From G965220075 sp965220075 (GTDB taxonomy: Bacteria > Chloroflexota > UBA11872), in assembly GCA_965220075.1 (NCBI GenBank), contig OZ244806.1:2480001-2544000 (forward strand): a stretch of 64,000 bases of DNA. Reading direction: 5' to 3'. The notes below the pieces were generated by a model. That model saw nothing but the letters and a program-made list of their open reading frames with translations, was not told the origin of the DNA and did not search any database. Position numbers and translations under genes: made by a program. Below are positions 52,732-60,802 of this stretch, piece by piece (the stretch's first letter is position 1; each line of letters starts with the position of its first letter).

Positions 52732-53433
52732 TCAAACCGGCGATTGGCGCTTCAGCGTCTCCAGCAGCTCGTGCGGTACGCCTGGCAGTCGGTCCCACGG
52801 GTAGTGCTCGACGACCTGGTCCGTGGTCGTGATAAACGCCAGATGCCAGCCAAGGGTCAGGAGGGTGCTCTCGTGCAGCCGCTGCAGACAGCTCATGCAG
52901 GCGTCTTCCACCACCACGGCCTGATAGCGGCAATCAACGGCGCCGCGCACTGTGGACTCCAGGCAAAAGGAGGTGTCGGAACCGGCGAAGAAGGCGCTGC
53001 CGACGCCGCGCCGCCGCAGCACGGCGTCCAGGCCGGACGCGTTGAACGCGCCGGTGGCCCACTTGTAGACGACCGGCTCGCCCTCACGCGGCTCGAGAGG
53101 CGGGTACTGGTGCCGGTGCCAGTCCCACTGCACGAACACGACCGGGCGCTGCTTCGACCGGAAGAAGTCCACGAGGCGGATGGCGTTGGGCACCGTCTCT
53201 GCGTAGATGCGCTGGGCCAGCTCTTCCCCCAACGCCGGTGCGTAGCGCCCAAAGTCCTCGATATAGAGGTCGAACGCCTTCTTATCGAAGTCCACCAGGA
53301 CCAGAGCGCTCTGCCGCGGGTCGATTTCGACGGCCTTGCGGCGCTCGATGTGGGCGGCGACGTCCCAACTTCCTTGCGACACGGGCCGCGGCCAGGTGAG
53401 CGGCTTGTCCCATTGACTCTGCCAGGCTTGCAT
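52732..53433 (-). CDS. Isochorismatase-like cysteine hydrolase
   Basis: 233 residues, ATG 53433 with AAGGAG eight bases upstream. Catalytic triad candidates: D48 (SALVLVDFDKKAF), the Lys in VVYKWATGAF and the Cys in SDTSFCLEST. The fold is shared with nicotinamidase and N-carbamoylsarcosine amidase. Presence of hydantoinase and sarcosine-oxidase-like genes in the window makes an amidohydrolase role attractive, but the substrate is not visible. Confidence 0.82.
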   Translation of the reverse strand: MQAWQSQWDKPLTWPRPVSQGSWDVAAHIERRKAVEIDPRQSALVLVDFDKKAFDLYIEDFGRYAPALGEELAQRIYAETVPNAIRLVDFFRSKQRPVVFVQWDWHRHQYPPLEPREGEPVVYKWATGAFNASGLDAVLRRRGVGSAFFAGSDTSFCLESTVRGAVDCRYQAVVVEDACMSCLQRLHESTLLTLGWHLAFITTTDQVVEHYPWDRLPGVPHELLETLKRQSPV

Positions 53434-53626
53434 CGATATCGCTCCTTCCGCGGGTCGCGAGCGCCCGTAGGCAGCAGCTTACTTTGGGGGGCGCAGGCGT
53501 TTTCTCACGGCTGGCCCGTTCGCTCGCTTGCGCTGCGCGAATCGTGCCCGGCTACCCGCAACCACCGTACGCGGGGGCAACCTGAGCTTTGTCGGACCGC
53601 CCGCACCGCAGGCGAGACACACCGAT

Positions 53627-54538
53627 CTACCGCGCCGCGACGGCCGCGATTTGCTCGCGCTCCTGCTCCGATAGCTCGATCTCGGCGGCGGCCGCGTTCT
53701 CCTGGATTTCCTCGGGTTTGCGCGTGCCGGCCAGCGCGACGCTGACGATCGGGTTCGAGATGACCCAGGCCAACGCCAGCTGAGCGATGGTGATGCCCTT
53801 TGCGGCGGCGATCTTCTTCAACTCGTCCACCCTTTCGAGGTTGCGCAGAAAGTGCTCGCCCTCGAAGAGGGGCTGCTCGAACGCCACGCCTCGCTTGCGC
53901 CAGTCGTCCTCGCCGAAGGTGGTTTCGGGGGTCATCGTTCCGGTCAACAGCCCGTGCGCCATAGGGCCGAAGGCCATGACGCCCAGGCCGTGCTGCCGGC
54001 AGCAGGGAAACAGCTCAGCCTCCGGGCGGCGGTCGAACAAGTGGTAGCCGATCTGCTCGCAGATGATCGGGATGGTCTCCAGACACTCGACTATCTGCGC
54101 GGCGCCGAAGTTGCTCACACCGGCATACCTGATCTTGCCCTGCCGCTGGAAGTCGGCCATGGCCTCCATGGGGTCGGAGCAGGGAACGCTCGGATCGGGC
54201 CAGTGGACCAGGTAGAGGTCGAGATAGTCGGTCTGGAGCCGGCGCAAGCTGCCCTCGATGTCCTGCTCGAGGCTGGCACGTGAGCCGCCGCCCTTGCTGA
54301 CCAGCACCACGCGGTCGCGCTTTCCCTTGAGCGCGCGGCCCAGCAGCTTCTCGCCTTCGCCCCCTCCATAGCCAGCCGCGGTATCGAAAAGGGTCACGCC
54401 CAGATCGATGGCGGCGTGCACCGCGCGGACGACTTCCTCGTCTTCGAACGGGCCGTACTGCCCGCGTCCCATCGGAAACCCGCCAAAGCCGATTACCGAC
54501 GTGACCACGTCCGACTTGCCGAGATTGCGGTAACGCAC
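53627..54538 (-). CDS. Aldo/keto reductase
   Basis: 303 residues. GTG 54538 with GGAGGT six bases upstream. Catalytic tetrad D52, Y57, K82 and H112 (LFDTAAGYG, VLVSKG, LYLVHWPDP) all present, and the NADPH-binding C-terminal part is intact (LAWVISNPIVSVALAGTRKP). NAD(P)H-dependent reduction of aldehydes or ketones; physiological substrate unknown. Its promoter shares the region with the toxin-antitoxin locus that starts on the other strand. Confidence 0.92.
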   Translation of the reverse strand: MRYRNLGKSDVVTSVIGFGGFPMGRGQYGPFEDEEVVRAVHAAIDLGVTLFDTAAGYGGGEGEKLLGRALKGKRDRVVLVSKGGGSRASLEQDIEGSLRRLQTDYLDLYLVHWPDPSVPCSDPMEAMADFQRQGKIRYAGVSNFGAAQIVECLETIPIICEQIGYHLFDRRPEAELFPCCRQHGLGVMAFGPMAHGLLTGTMTPETTFGEDDWRKRGVAFEQPLFEGEHFLRNLERVDELKKIAAAKGITIAQLALAWVISNPIVSVALAGTRKPEEIQENAAAAEIELSEQEREQIAAVAAR

Positions 54539-54610
54539 CTTCGCACCTCCAACGCTGCAACCTCACCCACCATGCGCAGTATGTCCGGAGAGACGCCCGG
54601 TGGCCCGTCG

Positions 54611-54638
54611 GGTGGCCCGACCTTCAGGTCGGGCCACC
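54611..54638. repeat. Palindromic repeat, copy A (upstream of higBA)
   Basis: GGTGGCCCGACCT-TC-AGGTCGGGCCACC is a perfect 13-bp inverted repeat with a two-base centre, flanked by a partial second left arm (CCCGGTGGCCCGTCG at 54596). The same core recurs at 56864 and 57708. It sits just before the HigBA promoter. Confidence 0.75.
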
Positions 54639-54647
54639 GGGTGAATT

Positions 54648-54671
54648 GTAACCTGAGCGGTAACAGGTTAC
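54648..54671. promoter_or_regulatory. Putative HigA operator
   Basis: GTAACCTG-AGCGGTAA-CAGGTTAC is a perfect 8-bp inverted repeat ending eleven bases before the toxin start. Position and symmetry suit binding by the HigA antitoxin dimer for autorepression. Confidence 0.5.
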
Positions 54672-54681
54672 ACTTGCGCGC

Positions 54682-54960
54682 ATGATCCTTGGTTTCCGTC
54701 ACAGGGGGCTGCGACGGCTGTACGAGAAGGGGGACCGGCGGCGCATCCCGCCCGAGTATGTCGCGAAGGTTGAGCGCATCCTGGCTCGGCTCGATGTGGC
54801 GGCAGAGCCGCGGAATATGGACATGCCGGGTTACAGACTGCATTCGTTGAGCGGTGATCTCGAGGGCTTCTGGTCGGTGAGCGTATCCGGTAACTGGCGG
54901 CTGATCTTCCGTTTTGACGCAGGTAACGTCCGCGACGTAGACCTGATCGACTATCACTAG
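54682..54960 (+). CDS. higB: HigB-type toxin (RelE/ParE fold mRNA interferase)
   Basis: 92 residues. Family features: N-terminal FRHRGLRRLYEKGD, central RILARLDVAAEPRNMDMPGY-like stretch with RLHSLSGD, and C-terminal WSVSVSGNWRLIFRF-type strand followed by VDLIDYH. The toxin-first order with the antitoxin 13 bases downstream is the HigBA arrangement. Cleaves mRNA on the ribosome when free. ATG 54682 follows the operator directly. Confidence 0.9.
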   Translation: MILGFRHRGLRRLYEKGDRRRIPPEYVAKVERILARLDVAAEPRNMDMPGYRLHSLSGDLEGFWSVSVSGNWRLIFRFDAGNVRDVDLIDYH

Positions 54961-54973
54961 AGGGGAGAAGAGG

Positions 54974-55267
54974 ATGTCCATGAAGAATCCACCTCATCCG
55001 GGGCTATCCGTTCGTCACGACTGCCTGGAGCCACTTGGCCTGAGCGTAACGGAGGCGGCACGAAGGCTGGGGGTGAGCCGCAAGCAGCTATCAGGGATCG
55101 TGAACGGTCATTCGGGAATCTCTCCAGAGATGGCGATCCGCCTCGACAAGGCGTTCGGAGGCGGCGCGACCACCTGGTACCAGATGCAGGCGGCATATGA
55201 CCTGGCACAGGCGGCCAACAAGGCCGACAGCATCGATGTCGACCGCATTGAGCTTTCAGTAAGGTAA
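54974..55267 (+). CDS. higA: HigA-type antitoxin (XRE HTH)
   Basis: 97 residues, ATG 54974 preceded by a strong GAGGGGAGAAGAGG. Helix-turn-helix LSVTEAARRLGVSRKQLSGI and the HigA mark ISPEMAIRLDKAFGGGATTW are present. Binds HigB and represses the operon, probably at the palindrome 54648-54671. Confidence 0.92.
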   Translation: MSMKNPPHPGLSVRHDCLEPLGLSVTEAARRLGVSRKQLSGIVNGHSGISPEMAIRLDKAFGGGATTWYQMQAAYDLAQAANKADSIDVDRIELSVR

Positions 55268-55339
55268 CCGCTTTGCACCAGGCGCAGTTGAGCAGTCGGC
55301 GGCCAGGGCGTTCATGTAGGCGGGCTTCGGTTATGCATC

Positions 55340-55475
55340 TAGGGAATCCATGCCGCTCGAGCGGCTGCCGCACCTCCCAGCCTTCCCAACCGGCTTGCTT
55401 GAGCCCGCCGAGCATGCGCGCCAGGTCCGGCGTGGGCCCGTATTCGAGAGTGTTGTAGGCGAGTCTTAGTGCCAT
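55340..55475 (-). pseudogene. Truncated sugar phosphate isomerase/epimerase gene
   Basis: The minus frame from ATG 55475 reads MALRLAYNTLEYGPTPDLAR followed by GGLKQAGWEGWEVRQPL and then loses meaning near 55345. This is the first strand and helix of a TIM-barrel isomerase like the gene at 17175. The remaining 80 percent is missing, and the HigBA module lies where the rest should be. Consistent with truncation by insertion of the toxin-antitoxin cassette or by an associated deletion. Confidence 0.6.
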
Positions 55476-55512
55476 TGCTGGTTTCCAGCGCTATCGCGGG
55501 GCATCTGACCTG

Positions 55513-56625
55513 CTACGCGTGGAGGATGAGCTGGGCGGTCACGTCGGTGAGGCGCCGGAGCTCGTCGTGCGGCATCCGTTCGGCGACGGAGTGCACGTCG
55601 TGGTAGCCGACCGCCAGAATCGCGGTCGCAATGCCCTTTTCGTTGAAGTTCTGGGCATCGCTTCCACCGTGCGTAGAGATGTGACGGGGCTCGAGGCCGG
55701 CGGCGGCAATGGCGGTGTCGGCGAGCCGTATAGCCGGGTGATCGTCGTCAAATCGGGTGACCTTGAACCGGCCCCTTTGCGTATAGTCGACGCGGCCGCC
55801 AAACGCGGCCGCGGCATCCTCGCAGGCCCGGCGCATGGCGGCCATCTGCCGTTCGAGGGCCTCCTGGTCCAGGCTTCGCGCCTGACCCACGAGCTTGACC
55901 TCCGGGGGCACGATGTTGGCCGCCTGGCCGCCTGACACGACGCCGACGTTGGCGACCGTCACGTCATCGACCCGGCCCAGCGGCATGTTGTCCACCGCGC
56001 GCGCTTGCATGGCAATGGCGTTGATCCCGGTCTCCGGCGCGATGCCGGCGTGCGCGGCCTTCCCGTGGAAGATTGCTTCGAAGCCGTAGGAGGCGGCCTG
56101 GCGCGTGACGAGATCTCCAACGGGGCCGCCGGCATCCAGGACGAAGGCCACGCGCGCGTCGATATCGTTCGGATCAAAGGCGTCGGCGCCGAATTGCCCG
56201 ACGTCCTCGCCCACCGTGAAGACCAGCTCGATCGGCCCGTGATCCACCCCCGCGTCATGGACGGCGAGGACAGCCTCGACGATGGCGGCCACGCCGGCCT
56301 TGTCGTCCGCCCCCAGCACGCTGGAGCCGTCGGAGTAGACGCCGTCCACCTTGACGACCGGCCGCATGCCGGGCGTGGGCTGCACCGTGTCCATGTGGGC
56401 ATTGAGCATGATTGGCAGCGTCTGCTTGCCCTTGGCCGGCCACTTGCCGATGAGATTGCCAATCTCGTCGCGCGTAAAGACCACCCCGATGTCCTCCAGC
56501 AGCGGCTGAATGATCGCCACCACGCGGCCCTCGTTGCCCCAGTAGCTATCGACGCTGAGGATGTCGACGAAGGTCTTGAGCAACCGGTCGTGGTTGACGG
56601 CGACGGGGACGGCTGGGGTTGTCAT
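55513..56625 (-). CDS. M20 family metallopeptidase (PepT-like)
   Basis: 370 residues from ATG 56625. Di-zinc peptidase: H77 and D79 (LNAHMDTVQ), the bridging Asp in LGADDKAG, the base E140 in VGEDVGQ, D164 (FVLDAGG). The metal ligand normally Glu next to the base is Asp141 here. A lid domain spans about 180-290 (FEAIFHGKAAHAGIAPETG). Most like tripeptidase T or its unnamed relatives; peptide or acylated amino acid hydrolysis. Lies between the two toxin-antitoxin modules. Confidence 0.88.
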   Translation of the reverse strand: MTTPAVPVAVNHDRLLKTFVDILSVDSYWGNEGRVVAIIQPLLEDIGVVFTRDEIGNLIGKWPAKGKQTLPIMLNAHMDTVQPTPGMRPVVKVDGVYSDGSSVLGADDKAGVAAIVEAVLAVHDAGVDHGPIELVFTVGEDVGQFGADAFDPNDIDARVAFVLDAGGPVGDLVTRQAASYGFEAIFHGKAAHAGIAPETGINAIAMQARAVDNMPLGRVDDVTVANVGVVSGGQAANIVPPEVKLVGQARSLDQEALERQMAAMRRACEDAAAAFGGRVDYTQRGRFKVTRFDDDHPAIRLADTAIAAAGLEPRHISTHGGSDAQNFNEKGIATAILAVGYHDVHSVAERMPHDELRRLTDVTAQLILHA

Positions 56626-56981
56626 CGTGAAGATCGTCTCCAGGCGGCGGCGCACGATAGCGGGCCGCGCTGCTTGGCACCGGACAGGCTACAGCGTCCT
56701 TATCGTACGGTCGTCATCCGCAGCCACCGCAAACGCCGGTGCGAGACCGCTGGCGGGTTGTGCCGCCCCAACGTCCATCAGCCGCGCGGCGCTCGCGAGC
56801 CGCCGTGCGCTACGCGCTTCCCACGGACAGCTTGCAATACGCGCGCGAACGCGGCCCGGTGCCCCGACCTTCAGGTCGGGATTGAGCCCGTGGTCGGGCC
56901 ACCGGACCTCAGGAAGTTTCGGCAGAGCGGACCTGTCCGGCGCATCGCTTTCCCTGCAAAGGAAACGGCGTTCGGTCAAGG
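56626..56981. other. Intergenic stretch with palindromic repeat
   Basis: About 350 bases between the peptidase start and the end of the Doc gene. No gene visible; contains repeat copy B. Confidence 0.5.
56864..56906. repeat. Palindromic repeat, copy B (downstream of doc)
   Basis: CCCGACCT-TC-AGGTCGGG is perfect, followed after nine bases by an extra right arm (GTGGTCGGGCCACCGG). Same family as copies A and C, with an insertion between core and outer right arm. Confidence 0.65.
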
Positions 56982-57371
56982 CTACTTTGTAAACGGAAGA
57001 GATTTGACATTTTCCTCGAGCCACTCGTGCAGCTCAGCGAATCGAAACGAACCGGTCGCAAACAGGCGCATGATGAAGGCGTGGGCCTCAGCGCCGTCGC
57101 AGTCGATGAAGCGGCCGTTCAGGCGCAGGAAGACGTCGGTGGCGGCGAAGGCCGCCCGCTTGTTGCCATCCACGAAGGGATGGTTCACGGCCAGGCTCTC
57201 CATGAGCGCGGCCGCTTCCTGAATGAGTCCCTCGTAGTAGCCAAGCTGCGGGCGCATGAGGGCGGATTCCAGCGCGCCGGCGTCGCGCAGGCCCGCCGCG
57301 CCGCCGAACTCGCGGATCAGCTGGGCGTGCATGACCACAACCTCCTCGAGCGTAGGGAAGTCGTGAGTCAC
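56982..57371 (-). CDS. doc: Doc-type Fic toxin
   Basis: 129 residues. The Fic-like motif is HPFVDGNKRAAF (H64 to R72) with Lys in place of the Gly of classical AMPylating Fic proteins, as in Doc, which phosphorylates EF-Tu. Start GTG 57371 overlaps the antitoxin stop (GTGA). Antitoxin-first order, toxin second, as in phd-doc. Confidence 0.9.
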   Translation of the reverse strand: MTHDFPTLEEVVVMHAQLIREFGGAAGLRDAGALESALMRPQLGYYEGLIQEAAALMESLAVNHPFVDGNKRAAFAATDVFLRLNGRFIDCDGAEAHAFIMRLFATGSFRFAELHEWLEENVKSLPFTK

Positions 57372-57598
57372 TCAGCGAGCAACTCCATCAGGCGGCGGTT
57401 TACCTCGACGCTGGCCTGGTAGTGGGCCATCACCTCGGGGCGGACCCTCCCGCTCGCTTTGCCTTCGATGTACGCCCGCATGGCGTCTTCCAGCACCGCC
57501 TGGAAGTGACGGCCGTCCTCGCGGGCGATCTCGCGCATTGCCGTCAGCAACTCCGGGGCGGCCTGGCTGGAGAACTTCTCGCGCGACGCAACCATCAC
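57368..57598 (-). CDS. Antitoxin of the Doc module
   Basis: 76 residues, ATG 57598, immediately upstream of and overlapping doc. No Phd-type core; sequence SSQAAPELLTAMREIAREDG with AVLEDAMRAYIEGK looks like a ribbon-helix-helix or related small DNA-binding antitoxin with a C-terminal tail (YQASVEVNRRLMELLAE) that would embrace the toxin. Function as antitoxin is inferred from position. Confidence 0.8.
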   Translation of the reverse strand: MMVASREKFSSQAAPELLTAMREIAREDGRHFQAVLEDAMRAYIEGKASGRVRPEVMAHYQASVEVNRRLMELLAE

Positions 57599-57707
57599 TC
57601 AATCTCCTCAAAGGCGTCTTTGAGTGTGGAGCACTGCGGCGGCGTGGTCAAGAAACAGCTTGACGGAGATGGACAGCCGCGGGGTCAGGTCACCAGCCCC
57701 AGGTTTT

Positions 57708-57743
57708 GCCCGGTGGCCCGACCTTCAGGTTGGGCCACCGGGC
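57708..57743. repeat. Palindromic repeat, copy C (upstream of the Doc module)
   Basis: GCCCGGTGGCCCGACCT-TC-AGGTTGGGCCACCGGGC is a 17-bp inverted repeat with one C/T difference. Same core as copies A and B. With copy B it brackets the RHH/Doc pair. Confidence 0.75.
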
Positions 57744-57815
57744 GTTGCGGCGGCTTGGGCTGATCCGGGTTCACTGACGGCTCTTGGCTTATGCTGCGGC
57801 AGGTTCTTGCTGGAT

Positions 57816-58970
57816 GTGTTGATAGACGTGTACGACGTTGTGATCGTGGGCGCGGGCGTGATGGGCAGCGCTGCGGCTTACTGGCTCAGCCGGGCCGGCA
57901 AGCGCGTGGCCTTGCTCGATAAGTACAGCCCCGCGCACGTGCGGGCGGCCTCGGCCGATGAATCCCGCATGGTGCGATATCAGTACCGCGGGCAGACGAT
58001 GTACACCCAGATGGTTGCCGGCGCGGTGGAGCTCTGGAAAGAGTTCGACCGCCGGATGGGCACCAGCTTCTATCGGGAGCAGGGCGCCCTCGCCTTGCAG
58101 GCCCAGCCCGACTATGCGCCCTTTGTCGAAGGCTATGAGGGGCTGCGCCAGCTTGGCTATCAACCGCAGTGGCTGGACGCGGACGACCTGCGGCGCCGGT
58201 ATCCCCAGTTTGCGAACGTGGATTCCGGCTACATCCTCGAAGATCTGGGCGGCTACGTCGCCGCGGGGCCGGTCACGCAAGCGCTCGCCGAAGCGGCCAC
58301 GGAGCTGGGGGCCGACGCACAGGCGGGCGCCGAAGTGACGGGGTTGCGGGAGTCGGCCGGGCGCGTCGCGAGCGTCGTCACCAGGGACGGGCGCACTTTC
58401 GAAGCCGACGTATTCGTCATTGCGGCCGGGTCGTGGACCCCGAAGCTGCTGCCCGAGCTGCCGATCCGCGTGCAGCCCACCGCCGCGCGGCTGCACTACC
58501 TCACCCCCGCGGACCGCGCCGCCTACTCGTTCCCTCGTCTGCCGCCGTTCTTCGTGATGGACACGCACTTCTACGGGTTCCCGGTGCACTGGCGCGGCTG
58601 CGTGAAGGTGGCCGACGACACGATCGGCGCCTCGTTCGATCCCGACCACGAGCGCGAGCACGACGACCCGGCGGCGCTGGCCAAGCTGCGGGACTTCCTG
58701 CGGCGCCACATGCCGGAGCTCAGCCAGGCGGAGGTGGTCTACAGCAAGACCTGCACCTACGCGATGACCGCGGACACCGACTTTGTCATCGACTATCTGC
58801 CGAATCGAGGCAACGCGATCGTCGCGGCGGGATTCTCAGGGCATGGGTTCAAGTTCGGCATCCTGATCGGACAAATCCTGGCGGACCTGGCGATGCGCGG
58901 CACAACCCGCTGGGACCTAACGCGGTTTCGGCTTGACCGCTCTCCGGCGCAAGTGGACGGGCACTGGTAA
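57816..58970 (+). CDS. FAD-dependent amine oxidase (monomeric sarcosine oxidase-like)
   Basis: 384 residues from GTG 57816 (GTG 57828 also possible). FAD-binding DVVIVGAGVMGSAAAYWL at the N-terminus and the MSOX-type C-terminal NRGNAIVAAGFSGHGFKFG. The cysteine in SKTCTYAMTADTDFVID matches the position that binds FAD covalently in monomeric sarcosine oxidase and N-methyltryptophan oxidase. Oxidises secondary or tertiary N-methyl amino acids to formaldehyde, the free amine and peroxide. Monocistronic; substrate unknown. Confidence 0.88.
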   Translation: MLIDVYDVVIVGAGVMGSAAAYWLSRAGKRVALLDKYSPAHVRAASADESRMVRYQYRGQTMYTQMVAGAVELWKEFDRRMGTSFYREQGALALQAQPDYAPFVEGYEGLRQLGYQPQWLDADDLRRRYPQFANVDSGYILEDLGGYVAAGPVTQALAEAATELGADAQAGAEVTGLRESAGRVASVVTRDGRTFEADVFVIAAGSWTPKLLPELPIRVQPTAARLHYLTPADRAAYSFPRLPPFFVMDTHFYGFPVHWRGCVKVADDTIGASFDPDHEREHDDPAALAKLRDFLRRHMPELSQAEVVYSKTCTYAMTADTDFVIDYLPNRGNAIVAAGFSGHGFKFGILIGQILADLAMRGTTRWDLTRFRLDRSPAQVDGHW

Positions 58971-59013
58971 CGCTCCGCCCGCCGGATGGAGACGCCGTGG
59001 TTGTGGCGGGCGG

Positions 59014-60036
59014 TCAGTCGTCGCGCCAGACCTCGCCGAACAGTCGCAGCCAATTCCCGCCCAGAATCTTGCGCACCGCGTCTTCGCCGTAGCCGCGGCG
59101 GAGCAGGCCCTCGGCCACGTTCACGAACTCCAGCGGGTTGGCGAATCCGCGCAGGAGACGGAAGGGCTGAGGTACGTCACCCGACGAGAGGAATGGCTCG
59201 CGGCCATGCGAGGCCCCAATCCAGTCAAACCACTCACGGGTTCGGCCCATGCAGAAGTCGGTGCCAATGGCCACCTGGTTATCGCCGACCATGTCCACCA
59301 GGTAGTCAATCGCGTCCAGATAGTCATCCAGCGTCGAGTCGTAACCATGGGGATGGTGAGCGGGAAAAGCATTCGCCCCGACTACGCCGCCCCGGCTGGT
59401 GAGGGCGCGAATCGCCTCATCGGTCTTGTTGCGTGGATAGTCCGTTTGGGAACGCGCGTTGGCGTGGGTGAACGTTACCGGCTGCTCCGAGTGCTCGATC
59501 GTCTCCAGCACCGTGCGGTCCCCCACGTGCGAGAGATCGATCAGGATGCCGAGCTTATTCATCTCGCGAATCGCGGCGAGACCGATGTGACTCAAGCCCT
59601 CGTCGGTGCGCTCCCAGCAACCGTTCCCGAAGAGGTTCCGCTCGTTGTAGGTGAGCTGGACTATGCGCACTCCCAGCGCGTGGAAGAGACGGAAGCGCCG
59701 GACGTCGTTCTCCACCGGGGTCGCGTTCTGCCAGCCCAGGATGATGCCCGTGCGTCCTTCCGCCTTGGCGGCGTGGATGTCGGCCACCCGATGCACCGGC
59801 CGGATGTAGGCGGAGTAGTCCTCGAACCAGCGCAGCCAGGTGGTGAGGTTGTCGAGAGTCTCCTGGAAGCCTTCCCAGATCGCCGAGGTGGCGTTGACGG
59901 CCGTCACGCCCCCGTCACGCAGATCGCGGAAGATGCGCTCCTCGCCCCAGCTGCTGGTGTCGAGACCGTCGATCACCACGGCCGCGTCGAACAGACGGCG
60001 GGCCGCGGCGCTCGGCGCCAATTCCTCGCTCGTCAT
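59014..60036 (-). CDS. M19 family (renal-type) dipeptidase
   Basis: 340 residues from ATG 60036 with GGAGACGGCT upstream. Family hallmarks: IILGWQNATPVEND, LTYNERNLFGNGCWE, LIDLSHVGDRT, VTFTHANAR and IGTDFCMGR. The first metal motif, normally DGHND at the N-terminus, reads DGLDT here, so one zinc ligand pair is missing or replaced. May be a divergent dipeptidase or an enzyme with changed metal use. Converges with the amine oxidase gene. Confidence 0.85.
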   Translation of the reverse strand: MTSEELAPSAAARRLFDAAVVIDGLDTSSWGEERIFRDLRDGGVTAVNATSAIWEGFQETLDNLTTWLRWFEDYSAYIRPVHRVADIHAAKAEGRTGIILGWQNATPVENDVRRFRLFHALGVRIVQLTYNERNLFGNGCWERTDEGLSHIGLAAIREMNKLGILIDLSHVGDRTVLETIEHSEQPVTFTHANARSQTDYPRNKTDEAIRALTSRGGVVGANAFPAHHPHGYDSTLDDYLDAIDYLVDMVGDNQVAIGTDFCMGRTREWFDWIGASHGREPFLSSGDVPQPFRLLRGFANPLEFVNVAEGLLRRGYGEDAVRKILGGNWLRLFGEVWRDD

Positions 60037-60409
60037 AGCCGTCTCCGCTGGGCACGGCCCGTCGCTTTACTCCGCGCGGGCGAGCATAACGGACGCCTGG
60101 CCGGTCAGCGCCGCGGCCCTCACGAAGAGCGAAGCGCCGCAGCGGTCTGAAGCAGCACGTATACCGGTGACCGGGATCGACCGGCGCCTCGTTGCAGTAC
60201 CCATCCCCAACGCGTTGCACAAACCGGCGGACTATACATAGGGATCCCTAGCAACGAGTCAGACCAGGCTAAGTCGGTGCGAAAACGGTACGTGGCTGCC
60301 ACTGTAGCTGACTGTCGTGTACAAGCTACGCGGTATACGAAGGCTGAGTAGATCTTGCCAAAGGGTGCGCCGCGCCATCCCGTTGGACGCGACCAAAGTG
60401 CGAGCTTAC

Positions 60410-60469
60410 CTACAGACCTAGCGACAGCAACGGCACCTGGTCCGGCTCATACAGGCGAAACGTCGTCCG
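60410..60469 (-). pseudogene. Possible N-terminal scrap of an IS1182-type transposase
   Basis: Reads RTTFRLYEPDQVPLLSLGL then stop. Resembles the start of IS1182 transposases (FRPYDPDQ.LLLP.SL.EW). Only twenty residues, so assignment is tentative. Confidence 0.35.
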
Positions 60470-60553
60470 GACAATCTTGCATGCTAGAGCGCGGCAGACA
60501 CGAGGTTCTACCTCGTCTTGAAGACCAGTCCGAAGCGAGGTCGCCAGACCGCT

Positions 60554-60724
60554 TCAAGCGGATACGGTTGACCGTCCCCCGGCGGTGGTATTCGATTGGC
60601 CGGCCGCCGCGTTTGCGAAGGGCAAGAGCGGTTCCAGCAGTTTCCGTTCCCGGTCGCTCAGATCGCCGGGATACTCTTTGCCGCTCTTAAAACACCACTG
60701 CAAGCGTTGCGCAATTGTCCTCAC
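60554..60724 (-). pseudogene. N-terminal remnant of an IS5-type transposase
   Basis: A 56-residue frame from GTG 60724 contains WCFKSGKEYPGDLSDRERKL and LEPLLP, matching the start of IS5/DUF4096 transposases (YP.DLTD.EW.LLEPLLP). It ends after 56 codons with none of the catalytic domain, so it is a truncated relic. Confidence 0.6.
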
Positions 60725-60802
60725 AATAGTAACCGCGGACGGTTTTCAAACACACTCTTAGGGCAGGCCGCCCTTGCACCTGCGTCAGCTAACGAAGTTC
60801 GG

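Larger units (their letters stand above)
60037..60802. other. Intergenic stretch holding transposase scars
   Basis: About 765 bases without an intact gene. Two short frames on the minus strand resemble pieces of transposases (60410-60469 and 60554-60724). The rest shows nothing. Confidence 0.55.
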
